Source of the DNA: Vandiemenella viatica | Taxonomy: Eukaryota; Arthropoda; Insecta; Orthoptera; Morabidae | Length of the DNA stretch: 64,000 nt | Direction: 5' to 3' | Assembly (NCBI GenBank): GCA_031002005.1 | Contig: CM061919.1 | Location: 221,772,739 to 221,836,738 of the forward strand | In this document: positions 32,497-43,085 of the stretch, one piece after another | How positions within the stretch are numbered: the stretch's first letter is position 1 | Layout of the letters: every line of letters begins with the position of its first letter | Notes under the pieces: model-generated | Database searches by the model: none | Seen by the model: the letters and a program-made list of their open reading frames with translations, nothing else | What the model was told of the DNA's origin: nothing | Translations under genes and position numbers: made by a program

Positions 32497-35054
32497 CTAA
32501 TCACACTAGCCATTGATATAATTTCAAGAGTTCCCAGTACACAGACATATAGCGTGCTTATTGTTTCAGCAACAGTGTCCACTGACTTGAAGCTGTCCTT
32601 TTTTTAAAACTAATTTGTGCTGTAAGACCCCCTACTAAGCGGATATTAAGTGAAGACAATTTGTTCCCGGCATGCACCAGACTAAGCCCAGATGTTATCG
32701 CTGCGCCGCTTACCTATCGCGTTGCCAATTGACCATTGTCTTTATCTATGGCCTTGGCATTTAGATAATAGTTGCGGATATCGGCTTTTATTGGCGCCGT
32801 GTTTTGTACCATTAGCAACGGCTAGACTCAATCACTTCTGCTAAACCATCTGCGCCTACTTAAAAATCGATTCCGGTTTTATACAAGATTGAAACTTCAA
32901 TTATATTTTCAGTAAGTTCGCTAATAGATGCTTGTATCCGCTACTTTTATTTTTAACGTAGAGCTCGAAAACAGTAAGTTTATAACCGTGAATAAGCGGC
33001 CCACTCGAATTTAACTTGCAATTGGATAAGGTATTTTCTTTTATTAAAACTCATTATTAATCGCTTATTAGTTTGCCTAAGTCTTTTGGTTTCTTTCAAA
33101 TATGTGTTTACAAATTGTAGCCTGTCTTTGAGACCATTGTAGATGGGTCAGGTTTTTTTTCTGTATTGACGGTTATATTTGGCGCTGTTACGTGAAACAG
33201 TAAGGGCTGCCTGCACATAGTGAGCACAATACGTAATTGAAAGTAGTAATGCACATGGCTGGCCTGGAACCGGTGACCATGACGTTTGTCCTATGCACAA
33301 TGCTACCGAAGGTGATCGATTTAGATTGTCTTCTCATCAAGAGTATTTTCTTTCTCTTAAAAGGAACTGCAGAAAAAAAGGGAAATATGTTCATATTTCA
33401 AACTATTTTTCTGTGCCTTGCTTTTATTTTATTTTTTTCCTGAGAACATGTCAACAAATTTTCATAGCTATCAACCTGACAATATTGCAGTTGACCACGA
33501 ATTTCGGCCGTTGAACGTTATACATATTCGATATTCAGCGCAACGTGGTTACTTAAGGTACCGAATTAATGATTCATGGTGATTATAGAAGGTGTTGGTG
33601 TGGTGACAGAAGACGCCCCACGTGTGTTGTGCGTGTCTATATTAAGAGAGCTCCGCTCCCCTCGTCAGCTGCCCCGCCACTAATTATAGCGAGGGTGGCA
33701 ACGCCATAATTGCCTTTTTTGAAACAGTCTCGCCGCTCTTCCGGCGTACGTTTAAGGCCGCCTTTTTCAGACTACTCGACTACTCGACAACTAGAGGAAA
33801 GGTGTGGTTCATTGCTACGGACACACATTACGTCTTTCTTACAACGCCAACACGATCGTTACAATTCCTTCACTGCAAACACTCCAAAATCTCAATTTTT
33901 GTGAGAGTTACTGCAGAAAACCAAGAGGTCTCTTAGGGGGACGGATTTCCGGCATTTCTCCAGTCTTGTAGCCAGGAGATAAAGAGCAGTTGTCGCTTTT
34001 TTGTCTTATCTCGGGTAGACTGGTGTACGTGCTGGTGAAACAGCTTTCTCAGAACTTTGCGTGTGGTCGGTCAGTTGTGGTATTCGGCCGACCATTTGAC
34101 TTCGTTCGTCGGAAAATTCCGCAGCCAGTTGCTCAGCGGGGACGCTAAGACCACCCGCACAATCCAAAAATTTCCCCGTCATATGGTATCATCGACTATG
34201 CCGGGGGAAACTTTATTACAGCTTGTTGCTTTCCCTTCAGATTCTTCCGTACAAGCATCTTTTCCCCCCTTCCCCTTCCCCCTGTGTAAACAAAAAGACC
34301 AGCGTTCCATAGAGACACTGTTTTTATATTAATCTGTGTAAGGTTCCTGATACTTGCCTAGTGAAAACAATGTTTGGATCAAGATGAGCTGTACGACGCA
34401 ACGTCTACAGCAAGCAATAAATATAAACAGCGTGGGGCTACCGCTGCGTACTAACAAACCAATTTGTGTCACTGTCGAGTTTCATTTCCACTGTTCATAC
34501 TCACCATGTACTGTGTAATATTTGAACCCTTGTTCTATGCATTGGCTGCCGCACCTCCCGCGATCGATGAATGCACAGTGAAGCCAGCTACTGTATTATT
34601 CTCGATCAATGTCCTTTGTTCATAGTTCTGTCCACCTTTTTGAGGCGCGCTAAATTCCCATCAACAGTTATGTTTTATGACACCTTGAACAGAACGATAA
34701 TGTATTATTTTGATCAGTTGTGTGAGAGAATGAATGACGATCGTCTTTCGGAGATGTGGTATTTACGAAAAAATTGTATACAATGCCAGTTTGAACACTG
34801 ATTTATCTACAGAATCTGACTTGTCTTTACAACTCTATATTCTTCTTCATCAAAAGATTTCTGATGTAAATCTTGAGGTGCTCGTAGACGCGCATGAGAG
34901 GGGGCTGTTAGTGATGAATAAGTAATAAAGAACTAAAGAAACTCTGCCATCTATTTGATGAAGTGAAGAAAGTGTTTCTCTGGAGTCATTTTAGAAAATT
35001 GTCGGGAACCTAACCTCCACGACACCACCGACAGACCTAAACGTCCATTTTATC
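32497..35054. other. Unassigned 2.5 kb
   Basis: No element or exon recognised. At 32690-32800 there is a cluster of possible factor sites: CCATTGT at 32732, AGATAA at 32763 and TTATCT. At 33655-33705 there are CAGCTG and TAATTATAG. These are motif matches only. Confidence 0.3.
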
Positions 35055-35256
35055 ATTTCGTCGACATGGAGTTGGATGAGACTGGGAACGACGAATGGGA
35101 ATGAATTCAGCCATGGCATTTTTGAAGTAACTATCCCGGTATTCGCATGCAGTGATTTTGGGAAACCATGGGAAAACGCAAATCTGCATGGCAGACGGGC
35201 ACTCGAACCCACGTCTTCCTGAAGAAGACCCGGGTGTTACCGCTCACCACCAAACT
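35055..35256 (-). mobile_element. tRNA-derived SINE, family 1
   Basis: The minus strand runs head ('ggtggtgagcggtaacaccc'), B box GGTTCGAGTGCCCG, linker, 'atgcgaataccgggatagtt', and a tail reaching 'ccatgtcgacgaaatg'. It is moderately diverged. Confidence 0.8.
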
Positions 35257-35633
35257 CGTTTTATCCTCGCTTTGATACGACTGACAATCCGTGCTACCAC
35301 TCGTTGATGCGTGGAATGAAAGCATTTCCATATGTGGCGTCGCTTTTGCCGATCAAAGGGCCTCCAGTGATTAAATCTGCGCTGGGTTCGGAAATTAAAT
35401 TCTCGGGTATTCGTTTTATAAGAGGTAGTTATAAATTTGCATAAAAGAATGGATCATCATTCTGTGTGGCGTGAATGAAGCATTTATGGACTGTAATTGC
35501 TGTTGTAGATTCGTTTGAGTTATGTGAGGCGAACAAAAGATGTGATGGGAGATTTAGATATGAGACTGTGTAGTTACATATAACACAGGGGGTCGTTCGC
35601 TGGCTAGGTAGGGCATTGTTTTATTGCCTGAAC

Positions 35634-36072
35634 CAGTGGTTTTCAACTTTTTGAATACACGACCCCTTTACAAGTAAAAAAACTTTGGCGACCCCCCAGG
35701 TTCGTTATAAAACTGTCAGTGATTTAAAAAACGAGGTGTTTAAATTTCTTTCTATTGAAACTATACCTACTGATCGAGTGCTCTGCGGGCAGTGATTTGC
35801 GGGAAGGTCGGGTCGGCAGCCACATAGTAACAGTTTTGTTTTTGTTCACTTTCGTAGACTTTGACAACAATTACATGAAATGTGGTAGAAAGAAGGGATA
35901 CAGGCTCCAATTAGAAAATGATTTGGTTATTTGCGTCTCAAAAATGCAACCACGATTCGACAATTTATTAAAAAGTAAACAGGCAGTCTTCTCACCGAAA
36001 ATTTTTTATTGTAAAACCTATAAGACTTGGCGACCCCCCTGGAGGTAAAGACCCACAGGTTGGAAAACACTG
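35634..36072 (+). mobile_element. Short hAT derivative with transposase tail
   Basis: A 439-bp element starting CAGTGGTTTTCAACTTTTTG and ending with its complement, GTTGGAAAACACTG. The ends include the 'gcgaccccc' boxes commonly seen in hAT MITEs. The flanks GCCTGAAC and GTCTAGAC agree at 5 of 8 positions, with the T and A of the usual nTnnnnAn consensus kept. That suggests an old 8-bp target duplication. It holds the last codons of the parental transposase (next entry). Confidence 0.82.
35881..35997 (+). pseudogene. hAT transposase C-terminal tail, remnant
   Basis: The frame reads RLQLENDLVICVSKMQPRF and continues DNLLKSKQAVFSP. It resembles the C-terminus of ZBED5-type hAT transposases, where LE.DLR..LS...PRI..L...KQAQ.SH closes the protein. 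Here the terminal SH is not present and the frame runs on. Only this tail remains, so the element is an internal-deletion derivative and not autonomous. Confidence 0.65.
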
Positions 36073-37139
36073 GTCTAGACTATTTTGTAGTCCATCCGGA
36101 CAGCGAATTTCTTCAGTTGGTTTGTGCGGGCATTCTTGAAAACTATATTATTGATGCCAAAACCTGGGCTATATAAAGTGGTGCTGAGATTTGGTACGAA
36201 TAATGGTAAATTTGATTCAGCACAGATGTATGGCTCCAAGTATGTTTACTAAGGACATTGTATTATGCCTCATAGTTAATCTGAGAAACGGACGGATATT
36301 TTAATCACAGAAATTTCGCCGATTGTGCCAATGAAAACTTTCTCAATACTTTTCCCACGAAATTTGAGCCAAGCTACGTCTGCAACGCGAGTTTCTTTGT
36401 GGTGGCAGTGGGACACGCCAGCTGCGAGATGATCGCATCAGTTACAGAATCTTCAGACAGCGCCGTTATCGCATTAACTTCTCCACTCTGGTGTTTTCGT
36501 GAAATCTATACAAGCATTCATCGAGCCTATTACAATATTAGAACTGGTTGGCCGTGAACAGCGATAAGACCGTAGACTGTTTTTCTCTGTTCACAGCAGT
36601 TCAGTAGGTCTTTTTTGAAGCTTTTTCCATTTCTTACTCTTGCCTCATTTTTTTTTTTAATTTTTACTCAAAAAAAGTAAACGTTTGGTGTTACAGCTGA
36701 TGTAATTGCAGTAAACTATATTAAAACGCAGTAAAAGTTTCTTTTACCGGTTGAACACATTACTGCAGATTAGCGTTATATACCGATAAAGTTTTTGCGT
36801 AAAACAGAAGTATTATGTCGTTCCTCCTAAGAGAAAATTATTATAACCGCTTAGGTGGCATGTATTCATCACTTTTGATTGGAAGGTGCAGTGGCGTTCG
36901 AGTATCCATCACCCCAATTCAGATCGTGGTCCGTATGACGCAAGGGTTCGTGACAATCACTGCTGTTCTCTGCTTGTTTCCAAACTCTTCGGAACTGCTA
37001 CAAATTTTTAAAACTCGTATAAATGGTTTTCGAGAGGACATCACCAATCAGATATGATAGCTTTTTCGACAGTCCTCCAAGGGATTTACTTTATCTTAAT
37101 TTACTTTTCTCCGGTGCAATAATTCCCCCACCTTCTCAA
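36073..37139. other. Unassigned sequence
   Basis: A TATA-like 'gctatataaagtgg' occurs at about 36168 with no supporting signal. The 80-codon frame at 36815-37057 has no domain. Confidence 0.3.
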
Positions 37140-37480
37140 GGCGTAGGAGCTGCTTTCCAGTGATCGCGGCAGTGGAAGGTGATCCGAAATGGTGTTTTCG
37201 CTCATTACGGTCGCTAGCGGGAAGCGTCCGTTGTAATTGAGGCTGGCAGCAAACAATTAAGACGGCTGGTGGCGTCTTAATTGGCACAACTCACGCTTCG
37301 CTCTCGAGATAGCATTGACCGCTCTACGGGACGGGAGGGGGCGAGCCGCCCGCACCCCGCTATTTACGGTATCAGTAAAATTAACTGGCGACAGTCTGAA
37401 GGCAACCATGTGTCGGGTGCGCCGGGGGAAGACGATCGCGCCAGCTGAACAAACCGCTCCCACATGTGCTGCGCTCCAGC
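37140..37480. promoter_or_regulatory. Candidate cis-regulatory block with inverted homeodomain-like sites
   Basis: A CpG-rich, apparently single-copy block. It contains a perfect inverted repeat, CAATTAAGACG (37254-37264) and CGTCTTAATTG (37273-37283), separated by GCTGGTGG. Each arm includes a TAATTG/CAATTA core, the type bound by homeodomains. Another TGTAATTGAGG lies at 37232. The arrangement would suit a dimeric or paired homeodomain site. This is inference from motif and composition, and no transcript or conservation evidence is available to me. Confidence 0.3.
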
Positions 37481-37518
37481 CGTCATCTGTAATATAATTT
37501 CACACAATGTCTCCCTCG

Positions 37519-37742
37519 TGAGTGGTAACGTTCGGGGATCGCGTTTGGGAAGCCGCTGGTTCACATCAGTGTTCGGCTACAAAGATTTCGGTTTTCCATG
37601 TTTTCCAAAATCATTCCAGGTGAATGTCAGAATAGTACCTTCAAAAGGCTTTGACAGAATACCTTCCCGTTCCTTGCCCCCCCCCCCCCACCAATTATTC
37701 TGCTGGCCTCTACTGAACTTGACTAGGTATAAAGCCTAAAGC
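37519..37742 (+). mobile_element. tRNA-derived SINE, family 1, diverged
   Basis: Head 'gagtggtaacgttcggggat', a decayed B box, 'gatttcggttttccatgttt', 'gaatgtcagaatagtacctt' and a C-run in the usual place (37677-37690). It ends 'cttgactaggtataaagcc'. Confidence 0.75.
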
Positions 37743-38864
37743 TGATTTCGAAGTATATATTGTGGACTGAAGTTTTATTTTCGTGTTCCGACACGTGCAC
37801 TGTATGTTTACAGAGTTACCGCGTGACGTAATTTGAGGAATTCTAGCGGGTAAGCTTAAATGTTACCATCTGCTGTGACGCTATAACTTACGTTCTCTAT
37901 GATAGGTGAATTGTGTAGCCCATATGGCAGAAACTGGGGACCGTCACAGCATCGGTCAGGATTCGTTCCTGGCGCCGTTGTACCTCCCAGGGGCATTAAC
38001 GCGCTAATAAGAAGCGAATCTTGGTAAAGAATGTTTGGTATCCAGCCTAAAAAGCCAATACTACAATCATAGTGAGATAATGGAGAACATTATCTAATAA
38101 CGTCGACATTTTTAATAGGTGTTATCAGCCGCAGTTGAAGTTGAAAAATTATTCTCGAGTGCGATTTTTAAATTCGTGCTTAAAATATTTTTGGGGTAAA
38201 ACCATGGCTTTTTTTCCCTCTGCTCTGTCTCTTCTTCCAAAAGTTCCTGTTTATCTTATCCGGTGGGCCCATGTAAATGAGTGGACGCCTGGACCCATGG
38301 AATACATCACAATCCCGTTCCTCTGATCACCTATAGATTTACTAACTTAATGCATGTACAGAGGCAAACAGTAGATAATAGGAAGGCCCCCGTGCTTGGA
38401 GGAGCGGGTTTTGGAGGCTCTCCAAAAAAAAAATTAAAAAAAAAATAAAAAAATTATGTGCTTGTTGTGGTAACCGATAAGTGTGTAATGATATGATTTT
38501 TGTAGACAAAAAAAGTTCAAAATATTTTTGTCCAACAACCCGTTGTGTGATAGATTCAGCTAAAACGGGTGTGCAATGTCTGAGGCAGCATCGTAACCTA
38601 ATACCTTAGTTTACTGCATCGCAAAGTAGCACCCTGTTGCACTAATATGGTTTTTGTCGTTTTTGATCCTGAACAACTTTCCCAATCTCTTTCAACGGCG
38701 GACCTCTTAAATACTAGCCATGAACCCCATAGTAATAAAAAATTATTATAATAATTGGAAATTGGCTATTCTAGAACTGTCGTTTGATAGCTGAACTCGC
38801 ATCTCAAAATGTGACCAGAGTTCGCGTGTTCTCCGTTGTTTTCCTATTTATTAATATTTTTATT
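37743..38864. other. Unassigned sequence
   Basis: Low-complexity A-rich run at 38423-38457. No coding signal. Confidence 0.35.
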
Positions 38865-38923
38865 TTGTCCGTGGACCCCTTAGGACTCCCGAGGGCCCGC
38901 AAACCACAGCTTTTGAAACACTG
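38865..38923 (-). mobile_element. Isolated hAT-type terminus
   Basis: Read on the minus strand this begins CAGTGTTTCAAAAGCTGTGG and continues with 'gggccctcgggagtcc', 'taaggggtccacgg', the classic hAT end with its dipole of GGACCCC boxes. I could not find the matching left end or an 8-bp duplicate of GTCTGTAA, so the element's other half is lost or unrecognised. Confidence 0.5.
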
Positions 38924-39508
38924 GTCTGTAACAATAGAACATATTTAGTTGAAACTGTTGTATCACATGTAACATTGCGCTATGTTAGAAAATCTGAAGA
39001 TTGTTTAAATAGTGGTTGAAGCTATGCAAGTAGTGCAGAAGATTAAGTTCGTTAACGCTAGAAGTCTTTAAAACCGCAGCGAACTTGCATGAAAAATTAA
39101 TAGTTGCAATATTTGTCTGGAAGGATAGACCAAACTGAGATAAATTGAAGTACAACGGCAGAACTGATCGTCTTCAACGTTTTGGGGTGCTCACTCTTAT
39201 AAACATTATGCTTTTATCTCTCGTAATCCGGAAAGTAAGAAAGTTTTCGGACAGTTATAGAACTGGATGCGAAAGAAAATAGCAAATATGTGAACTCTTT
39301 AATTTTTTCAGTTAGTTACTATTTTGTGACCGTTTTCAGACATTGCGTAAGACATCAGTAGTTGCAATAAAATTTAATACCATCTATTTCACCGTGTGCG
39401 AAAATTTGTAGAAGTGAAATACACATTTGAAATTTCGGCAGCTTCATACAACTGAAGTTGCCTTGTGATATGAATTCGCCTTGTTTCAGACGCTTCATTG
39501 ATGTAGAC

Positions 39509-39751
39509 AAGTGTTTCTCAAAGTGGGATACGGGAACCCTCTGGGGATTCGCCAGTTGATTGTAGGGAATTCGCTACAAGATTTACAAAATGGACTGGCT
39601 ATCTCAAGCGTATAACACACACAATGGTGAAAATCGCTCATTGTCGCCAGTAGTGGAACTAAAAAAAGTAGTCATTTTTTGTCAAGGGGGTTCGTCATTA
39701 GCCTGGGAAATTTTATAGGGATACGTGGAGCTAAAAATTTGAGAAACACTG
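39509..39751. mobile_element. Short hAT MITE with target duplication
   Basis: A 243-bp element with ends AAGTGTTTCTCAAA and TTTGAGAAACACTG; the first base of the left end is mutated from the expected C. Flanks ATGTAGAC (39501-39508) and ATGTAGAA (39752-39759) match at 7 of 8 positions. The length, ends and 8-bp duplication define a non-autonomous hAT. No coding. Confidence 0.88.
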
Positions 39752-39759
39752 ATGTAGAA

Positions 39760-40747
39760 CAATCGACTCTTTTCAGCTGGTCCATTTTGCTGTTCGGGGT
39801 CCTCCGACCTATTACTAAATGAAATTAGTTTTCTGTCTTATGATTTGATGTCATAATAGCCTGCTTAATTTCAGTACAAATATAGAAACAGCAATGAGAG
39901 GAATGAGTGTTGCGATATTGTTGTGTAGTGGTACCTGGCTGTCGTTTACGACCTCGGAAGTAGCGTCGCTCGGTTTGATGGCTTCCGGTCCCGCCGTGAT
40001 TAACTCCAATCATCCCCTTCCTGCAGCCCCGCTCCCACGCAACCACCTCACGCTCAGACAGCTTTTTGTCGTCTTTCTTCGTTAGTCATCTCGACCGGAA
40101 CAATAGCGAACTAGTATCAGATTTTAATCGACTCGTCTTTTTTTCTAATTTAGAAATAATTGACATTAGTTCATTTAATGTTGCAGGGTGTCCTTTTTCA
40201 AATTCGAACTATGTGTGTTTTGGACTATTTGTCACATACGGTGCTTGCTAAATTTGTTGAAAACCCATATTGCTCTGTGGACTTTAATTCAATGGCAGTT
40301 GAGAATATGCCGGTGTAGAAATTTCCCTATTCAGCTATTTAATATTTTTTTAATCCTTAAATTCTATGAGTGCAATTTCACCACTCACCTCTCTTAGTCC
40401 TTTAAGAATTATTATTTTAAATCCTTTCAATGTTTCTTGTTAATAGAACAGCGTTTATCCTGATCCCTGCTTCGCTCCCTCAAAATGTTTCCACTTTCTT
40501 ATGCCTAATTTCAAGTGCCAGCTTGTGGTTATGGTTTCCTTTTCCTTTCGAAGTACTACTGCTAATTCAGGCCCGATCGCCCTACACGCCGAGCATTCTG
40601 TTCACCCACCTCCTTTATCGTATCAGCTGCGTACCCACTCCAACTTTTATATTTCATACCAAAAATTTGTTATTCCGTTTTCAGCATTCTGCATTGCAGT
40701 ATATCAAATGTTTTTAAGCTTTGCTAATGGTTCTGATTTTTTTTAGT
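39760..40747. other. Unassigned sequence
   Basis: A CpG-richer block at 39940-40060 includes GATTAA and CCAATCA words. Open frames at 40430-40746 overlap in two frames and look random. Confidence 0.3.
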
Positions 40748-40955
40748 GATAGCTTACCGAGCATGGTGTTTGACCGTTAACGCTCGGCCTGCTATTCAGG
40801 TCGGCCTGTGTTCGCTATCGAGATTTCGGTTGTGCGTGTTTTCCTGAAAACACTACAGATAAATGCCGAGGTGATTCCTTGGCGTAGCTAATTTCGCTAT
40901 CGTATACCTGCTTCAAACGCCATGATGTGGACAAAAAGCGTTAAGTGCCAATATT
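40748..40955 (+). mobile_element. Degenerate SINE, family 1
   Basis: Collinear weak match: 'accgagcatggtgtttgacc', 'gttaacgctcggcctgctat', 'gagatttcggttgtgcgtgt', 'aaatgccgaggtgattcctt', 'cgccatgatgtgg' and 'aaaaagcgttaag'. It has substitutions and an insertion in the body. Confidence 0.6.
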
Positions 40956-41844
40956 TCTTAAAAAACTCAGAATTTCAGTAAATTTACTACTCTTACTGAT
41001 TACATTCAGTATATTGTAAGGTTTTGCTATGAATGTAGACAGTGCAAAATAATTTTCAGAGACATTATCGCATTTTACGAAATCTATTTGCAGATGGCCA
41101 TTTGTCGGTTTTGAATGTGTGAAACATTGCTAATTTTGTTTCGATTATCGCTAAGATCGAAGAAACGCAATCTTTGATTAGAAAGCTTTAACCAGATACT
41201 TAATATGGATGCCCCATTTATGAAGATTTGCGCTAGGTTGTTTCTTGTTGCCTTGCAAAAATATAACTACGTATGGGAATCGTTATGTCATGTGAAAAGA
41301 TACCAATACCTTAAATGTAAGTGCTGGTAATTTTTAATCCTGTTGCAACTGTTATGGAAATTTTCTTACGAGTTCTTTCGTGTTTGATAATCGACAGTAA
41401 TTTTTCAGTTAAATTTATAATTCACTTTGCCTATTCGGTACAAGCTACACTGTAGGATGAAGAGCACCTAGATCGTCCTTGTTTTCGGTCCTCGGTATCC
41501 TAAAATATTGATTTGACTAATTAACCTAGATACTATCAGTTAATGCAATGCGACAGGTCCAACCAAGATTTCAGTCTCTCAGAATCGAGAGGAACATCAT
41601 TTAATCGTTTGGCCACTCGAGTGTTGTTGCGATAAGCTGACTGCGTGGCTCCTGTACAAGCTATTACAGCAACCAGGCTGCATTGTTCTCGGCCTTGGAG
41701 CACACCACAGCCACTCTAGATAGAGAAACGGCAATTTTATGTCGATGGTAAGAATTCGGAGATAAAGCAATCAGCTTTTTTTTCTTATAAAAAAATCGAA
41801 ATCACACGTTTCGGTAAATTCACTTAATGAGAGTATGTCCCATA
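40956..41844. other. Unassigned sequence up to the second hAT
   Basis: No element signature. It ends in CCCATA, repeated after the transposon. Confidence 0.35.
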
Positions 41845-42232
41845 CAGGGTGTCCAGCGGACCTTGAAATCTTGAAAACCGGGAAAAAGCCTTGAATTTAC
41901 ACAATCGGGAAAAAAAACGGGAAAAGCCTTGAATTTTAGCCTACAACCTGGAATTTTAATCATTTTCAATATATTCATTTTATATTGTTAAAAATTTGTC
42001 ATTGTTTGTTTCAATTTAAATCGACGCAATATTACCATTCCAATTAAAATAGGCCTACCTAACCTATATACGAGTATGTGGAATAGTGAAATATATTATT
42101 TCATGTGGGAGTGTTTTTGTTTTCAAATAGTTACTTAAAGATAGAAAATTAAAGTACAAGACGGCCAAACTGCCATATTTACGAACACATGTTTGTATTT
42201 AACAGAGACAATATGGTATTTAATGTTGGCAG

Positions 42233-42998
42233 TAGGGTTGCCAACTTTTCACATTTCAACGACCGTACAAATGCCGAATATGCCGACTTTTCATATATCC
42301 ACGACCGGACATTTGCCCACCGGGGGGGGGGGGGGGGGGGAGGGGGGAGTGTTGTGTGTTGTAAAATTTATAGGACATTCTTATTTATTTTTTATAAATA
42401 ATTTTTACGACAATCGTGAACTAAAAAATAACAAAAACCTCTGCGGAAGAAATCGTGTTTCACTGCCTTTGTCATCAAATTTCACAGTAAAAGTTATTTT
42501 ACACATTTTACGATATGCGGTGTAATCGTTTCTCTTACGCAGCAAGTTGTAAGCCAGTCATTTGGCAACCACTTGTCCCTGAAGCGACAGGAACGTATCT
42601 GATTTTTTATGGAAGGCTACTCAATTATGTATTTGAAAAGTACAAATTAATAACACTAATCATTCTTTAATTCTCCACGAACAAAACGAGCACGACATTC
42701 CGTCTTCGACATAGTGTGGGTAACTGAAATAATAAACTAGTCGCTTCACAATAACCAGATATGCAACTAACTTCCATAAATGTTTAAACACAGAGCAAAA
42801 CAGTTGAATTATGTTTAACGAAAGGGGGAATAAGGAGCGAGGTGTGGCGATCCTGTTTACTTCCTATACATCTGAGAAACCATCAACTGGTAATTTTTAA
42901 AATTTCTTAATAACCGGACGTTTAGTGCCCGGTCGCATGTATTGAACCTGACAAGAACAGGAACAGGACGGTCGAAAACCGGACGGTTGGCTACCCTA
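42233..42998. mobile_element. Nested hAT-like MITE
   Basis: A 766-bp element with ends TAGGGTTGCCAAC and GTTGGCTACCCTA (one mismatch). A perfect 8-bp target duplication, GTTGGCAG, lies at 42225-42232 and 42999-43006. Near both ends it carries 'aaccggac'-type boxes, and near the left a ~20-nt poly-G run (42322-42347). It has no coding capacity. It lies just upstream of the host transposon's start codon, in its 5' leader, so it would have disturbed that gene's promoter or leader. Confidence 0.87.
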
Positions 42999-43085
42999 GT
43001 TGGCAGTAATGTATAAACGAAGTTGAATGAACGAGTCTGTACAAATTGTAACAAAAAGTTTATTTGAAACATTTTATTTAAAAAA

